From: Verticillium longisporum
Lineage: Eukaryota > Ascomycota > Sordariomycetes > Glomerellales > Plectosphaerellaceae
Reading direction: 5' to 3'
DNA length: 64,000 bases
Assembly: GCA_019188255.1 (NCBI GenBank)
Contig: JAETXT010000005.1
Span: 4,650,001 to 4,714,000, forward strand
Part shown: one piece after another, positions 59,713-64,000 of the stretch
How positions within the stretch are numbered: the first letter of the stretch is position 1
Layout of the letters: each line of letters opens with the position of its first letter
The notes under the pieces: model-generated
Database searches by the model: none
What the model was told of the DNA's origin: nothing
What the model saw: the letters and a program-made list of their open reading frames with translations, nothing else
Made by a program: the position numbers and the translations under genes

Positions 59713-62390
59713 CCGCGTCGCGCGACCTCCAACGTCATGCACCTTGTCGGATGCGCGAGAGCGCCCGCGGCCAGGGAGAGAAGGAAGGTGCGTCGCAAGA
59801 CAGACCTAGACAGTGCGTCAAAGTACTATGAGCGAGTTGGACCACGTTTCCTGGCAGCACTTCTACGCTGAAGGGCTCTGCTCATTGCTTTTTGTCCGCT
59901 TCTTCCGGGTGAAGTGCAAATTCGTTGCGTCAATGGTGCCGATAGGTGCCCGCGATCTACTACTGCAATGACCGGCAGGCGAGACATGTCGGCGTGCTAC
60001 TTCCGGCGCGTAGAAGCCTATGAATCCGAGGCAGAATACCACGGCGCTGCAGGTAGACCCAAGCATGAGCGAAATACTACGCAGGGTTGCCAGGTGTGAA
60101 CCGGGGATACCTGTGTCTCGCAGACTTCATGCGAACCTGCCCATCTCCCCACCTGAGACGGAAGTCGACAAAGGTAGAAGTCGATAAAATCGTTACACCG
60201 CCCCTCTACAGTATTGGATTTGGGGCCCCTCATCGTCAGAGGACTGCTGGCCCTGCGTCGGACGAGCGGTAGTGCCCCTCCGGCCCCGGATCATGTGCGC
60301 CACGACCGCGGCGGTAGTTGCGCGGGAGATGACCGGCCCCAGAAAGACGTTGAACAGATCTGGGAATTTGCCCTGGATCGGAGTTCGTGGGTGTCGTTCG
60401 TTGTTCGAAGGGAGAGAGAGCGAGTCGTGTGCTGAGTGTGGCCGCCGCGGTCTACACACTCCAAGACGCCGCGAAGTGGTGTGCAAGCTCCATAATGACG
60501 GCAGGCGAGGGGCGCTTACCAATGAGCGAGGGCTGAGACAGAACAGGCCTGTGGCTGCACCTTGCGTTTACGTCTAAGTGCTTGCATCGGGCGCTCGATC
60601 GGGCCCCGCTCTTGCCCTCCCTAGCCCTGGCTGCCTCGTGGCGGGCAGACAGAAGCTGGTTCGATACAGTCCAATAGTGCCCGTCGTGGAGTGGGACCTG
60701 AGGTTGCTCCGAGAGACGAGCGAGAGGGACAGTCACGGTTGTAGTCCTGGCTTTCCTGTCACCAGGCCCCTCCAAGTCGATCAATTGCTCGATTCCATCA
60801 GGGTATCCGCCGTGCGAGATGCTGCCGACGTTGCCGCGCCTCAGTAGTCGCGCATTATGGCGCAGATGCAGCAAACCTTTCGCGCTTCAGGGTGGAAAAC
60901 TGAGTTGCTCGTCACAGATTGCTGGCCGAGACGGGCCGTATGCTCTTCGACATGGGGACAAAAAAGGGACCATCTGAACAGAGGCAACAGTCCTTGCACA
61001 ACGAGTCACATTGTCAGGAGGTCATGATGGTCTGGCCACCGAGCAAGCGCAGATGGCCTGTTCGGGCGGGTGAGTGGAGGCCGATCTGAACTTGCGACTG
61101 TGAGGTGCATGTGCATGTGGAAGGAAGGGAGGGAGCGAGCCGTACCCTTAGTACAGGGCGGTGCGACGACAGCCCCCTAGTGTAGGGGTTATCGGTAACA
61201 ACCGGTGTATGGTCTGCAGTTAGTCCGGAGGGGCACCGTAGGAGGAGGGGTAGAGGAGAGGGGGAGGGGAGCAATACAACATGACTGACATGGCTGTCGA
61301 TCTCGCGATCTGGCAGCGGATGAGAGAAGATCAGCTCGAGGATGTCAAGTGCGAGTGGGGTGAAGAGGGAGACAAACTACTGGGAAAGGGTGAAGCTGAG
61401 GGCGATACTCAGGGAGAAGGGTGCATCGAAAAGAGTTATCGTCAACCCTTCGTCTCCCTCCACATTGTCTCGCATGACCTGCGTCTCGGCCAGAAGCAAA
61501 ATGCCTCTCAGCTTGCGTGGTTGTTGCATGAACTGATGGCCAGGACAAAGACAGAATAGTCACGGACCAGAGGGGGAGAGCTCTGAGGGAAGCGGGGGCG
61601 GCAAAAGCAAGGTGAGCACTTGGCGACCCTGGCGAAGATCGATATCGCGCTCCCTTACAGACAACCGGGGCGCCTGAAGGAGGTTTGGCTGTTTCGGGCC
61701 CTTTCATCGAGGTGTAGCAAGGACATTGTGGGTGGGGGAAGAAGCGCGAGTGAGCTAAGACAGTGAAGCCCGGACTTGTACCTGTCCAGACCACGAGGAC
61801 GGTCCAGATGTAGTTCATGCGTCGCGGTCAGGTACCCCAGGCTGCAAGGACGATGCCGCTCAGAGTAGTCGCGACCAAAGACATGAGGGAGGGCAGGCGC
61901 GACGCACTGTGGCTCTCTGTACCGGATCAGACCAGGTCTTCGGGCCGACCAATCAGATACACCAAGGCGACCCACCTTCCATTGCCGGTTGAGCGACGGG
62001 ATCTGCCTGCCAACTTGTGACCTTGGGCCTGCGCAGACCTTAACTACAGGCCCCCGCAACCGCCCACCTGCCATTCCGACCCTCACTTCTCCCTCCTTCA
62101 ACCCACCCACGCCTGCCAGTTCTGCCGCATCCGTCAACACTTCAAATCATCACCCATTCCACCGCATCCGGCACAAAAGACACCAACTTCAACAACACTG
62201 CACCATTAAAGAGAGAGCTTCATCGTCTTCGAAACGTCTTTCTTCAAGCTATTCACCATCCGCACACTACTCTATTCGAACCCGGCGCATTCCATCTCAT
62301 CGTCGCAAACCAGTCGCAAACCAGTCGCATCCCGCCAGAAGCGCCCATCGCCAACCTCTTCCACCACCCACTCAACCAGAACCACCCACA

Positions 62391-63237
62391 ATGCTGATGC
62401 CCTCAGCCTTCTCGTGCGATGCGTCACAGCAGCACTACCCGTCATATCCTCACACTCGCCTGCAGTCGGCCCTCTTCGCCTCGCCGCCCGCCAGCCCCCT
62501 ACCCTTGCCTCCACACCCGCCATTGGCAACATCTTCAACACCTGCCGCTCGCTGCAGTCTCTCCTCACAACACCACCACCACCAGAGCGCGCGCAATTGA
62601 CGCAGCTGCCCACACCGCCCATGGCTCACGCGCCATCTCCTATCAAGCTCCGCCTGCGCCCTCGCGCGCCGAGGCCCGACAACTCCTCTGCCCCCGACTC
62701 CCGCCCTCGCAAGAAGATTGTGAAGCGCGCGCCGCCCCGGGGCGCAAACAAGCGCCGCCGTGGTGCCGATGACGACCTTGGTCGCATGGACCTCACCAGC
62801 GACGATGACAGCGATAACCAAATTGAAGCCGACAGCGAGAGCGACGCCGACGTCCCCGCCATGCCTGCCGCTCCCTCTACGCCGAAGCGCGCGCGCATCG
62901 CTCCCGAGGTCATCCCCTCGGCCTCGCCCGTACCGACTACCACAACCTGCACGCCGCGTCAGATACAAACCTGCCCCTCCTGAACCTGGCGCAAGGCAGC
63001 GGCGTCGAGGTGGAGCGTGATGGCGAGCACTGGAGCACCGAGGACGATCGCATTCTTGTGGAACTCGTCCTCGAGAAGCTTCGTCTCAGCAAGACAGAAT
63101 GGCAAGACTGCGCACGCAGCCTTGGCAAGGACCGCAACAGCCTGTCGCGCAGGTGGCGGAGCCTCATGGCCCAGGGCGATGTCGGACTCAAGCCTACACG
63201 CGCGAGTCGACGGGGCAAGCTCCACGGAACGTGGTGA
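62391..63237 (+). CDS. Myb/SANT-like DNA-binding protein, frame broken twice at homopolymers
   Basis: Starts MLMPSAFSCDASQQHYPSY; about 282 residues if read through. Conserved-looking N-terminal blocks are LQSALFASPPASP and NTCRSLQSLLTTPPPP. Basic and acidic segments (RKKIVKRAPPRGANKRRRG, then DLTSDDDSDN) and TPKRARIAPEVIP come next. The C-terminal Myb/SANT-like helix set is WSTEDDRILVELVLEKLRLS, WQDCARSLGKDRNSLSRRW. The frame shifts at C5 (62495-62499) and at C4 (62914-62917); one extra C in each makes a single uninterrupted protein. Its role is unknown; it is probably a nuclear regulator. A long CT-rich leader precedes the ATG. Confidence 0.78.
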
Positions 63238-64000
63238 GCGCACTTGTCGCTCTTTCTATCTATTGTATAATCTTCGGGCGCATGTGCCCATTTTTGTGTG
63301 TTTAAGCATGGCTGTGGATATGGCGTTTACATGGAGATATGGCCCCTCGAGGCTTGGATTGGTACCGCATTGGGTCTGACATCGCGCCAGATGCGCTTGA
63401 TTTTGGGAGGCTTCCAGAGAACCAGAATGTTGCGCGAACAATGCGACGCGAATTGAATCATCAACTTGATATCACATATTGGCCCTTGCTTCACTGATCT
63501 GTGACTTGAATTCCTTTTCTTTACATCTTCATGTGCAAGGCACGACGCGCGGTTTCATCTTGCGATCGACAACCTCAGCAGTTATCTGTCGCACCTGGAT
63601 GACCTCTATGAGCCAGCATCGACGCGATGCGACGCAATTGCGACAGGCACTAGATAATCGCCCAGTCAACAACCCTCACCCCCCTCCCCTCCTCGGGGTC
63701 CCTCGTCGCGGGAATTTTCAGGGTCCCCCCTCAGACCCCGAAACCCAGCGTCCAGGCTGGCACAAGGAGAAAAAACCCAGTGGCCGGTTGTGCTAGGCCT
63801 TTGCACAAAACGAAGTGGCTGGGGTTCTCAGACACAGATTTCGCTTCCGTTTCCGTAAACGGGGGGAAAGAACTCTTTGCTGGATATCTCCCAAACGGTG
63901 CACAGGCCCCTTCTGGGGGCCCCAGCGGCCCCAGCCACTGCATAGAATTCCAGCAAAAGGCCCTTGTCTGCACAAGCAGGCAGCTCCTGAAGTGAGCCGC
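63238..64000. other. Intergenic to window edge
   Basis: 763 bp downstream of the Myb-like gene. No coding sequence, RNA gene or repeat was recognised. Confidence 0.45.

Larger units (their letters stand above)
57752..62390. other. Large gap without a recognised gene
   Basis: 4.6 kb of ordinary GC content. It holds a 68-bp imperfect hairpin (59036-59103), two ACGCGT elements (59698-59712) and, at 62301-62328, a short tandem GTCGCAAACCA repeat in the leader of the next gene. ORFs of up to about 160 codons occur on both strands, but none has domain motifs or convincing composition. A gene hidden by several frame errors cannot be excluded. Confidence 0.4.

Noticed and set aside
61281..61559. 92-codon ORF starting MTDMAVDLAIWQRM
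   Set aside because: Acidic, unremarkable composition; no homology I recognise and no splice context. Insufficient evidence for a gene.

Overview
The window is nuclear DNA from a filamentous ascomycete (Pezizomycotina). The protein families and short GT-AG introns (about 50-85 nt) point to Sordariomycetes, probably Hypocreales. GC-rich, gene-bearing stretches alternate with two AT-rich blocks (about 24.4-31.5 kb and 37.4-45.2 kb). The blocks are almost devoid of CpA/TpG, the signature of repeat-induced point mutation (RIP). The lineage call is inference from gene content; no species marker was identified.

Layout. 0-24 kb is gene-rich: a possible last exon at the left edge; a DH-BAR-SH3 Rho/Cdc42 exchange factor (minus); an eight-exon telomerase reverse transcriptase (plus); cyanide hydratase (plus); a Zn2Cys6 transcription factor (minus); a sterol-glucosyltransferase-like GT (plus); and an amidase (minus). 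At 23.9-32.9 kb an MFS transporter is broken by a 7.1-kb LTR/Gypsy element destroyed by RIP. The element still has matching 214-bp LTRs and a 5-bp target duplication. Three Trp codons of the transporter have become TAG next to the insertion, which looks like RIP leaking into single-copy sequence. A second Zn2Cys6 regulator and a LaeA-like methyltransferase follow.

37.4-45.2 kb is a second AT-rich unit bounded by about 45-bp inverted terminal repeats with C7/G7-9 runs. It carries at least a dozen copies of an unusual motif: 8-bp palindromes (RTATATAY) at an exact 11-bp pitch, usually three in a row, in both orientations. Inserted in it is an un-RIPed 1.86-kb pogo/Fot1-type transposon with near-perfect 43-bp TIRs and a TA duplication.

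45.6-64 kb is again genic: a GH18 chitinase, two divergent RTA1-like membrane proteins, a third Zn2Cys6 regulator divergent from a wax-synthase-type membrane acyltransferase, about 4.6 kb without a recognisable gene, and a Myb/SANT-like protein.

A recurring oddity is that reading frames of otherwise conserved proteins break by exactly one base inside homopolymers (nine sites in five genes; eight look like one missing base). This pattern suggests consensus error in a long-read assembly more than gene decay, so those genes are annotated as genes. Spliced models were built by eye from splice signals, phase and family conservation.
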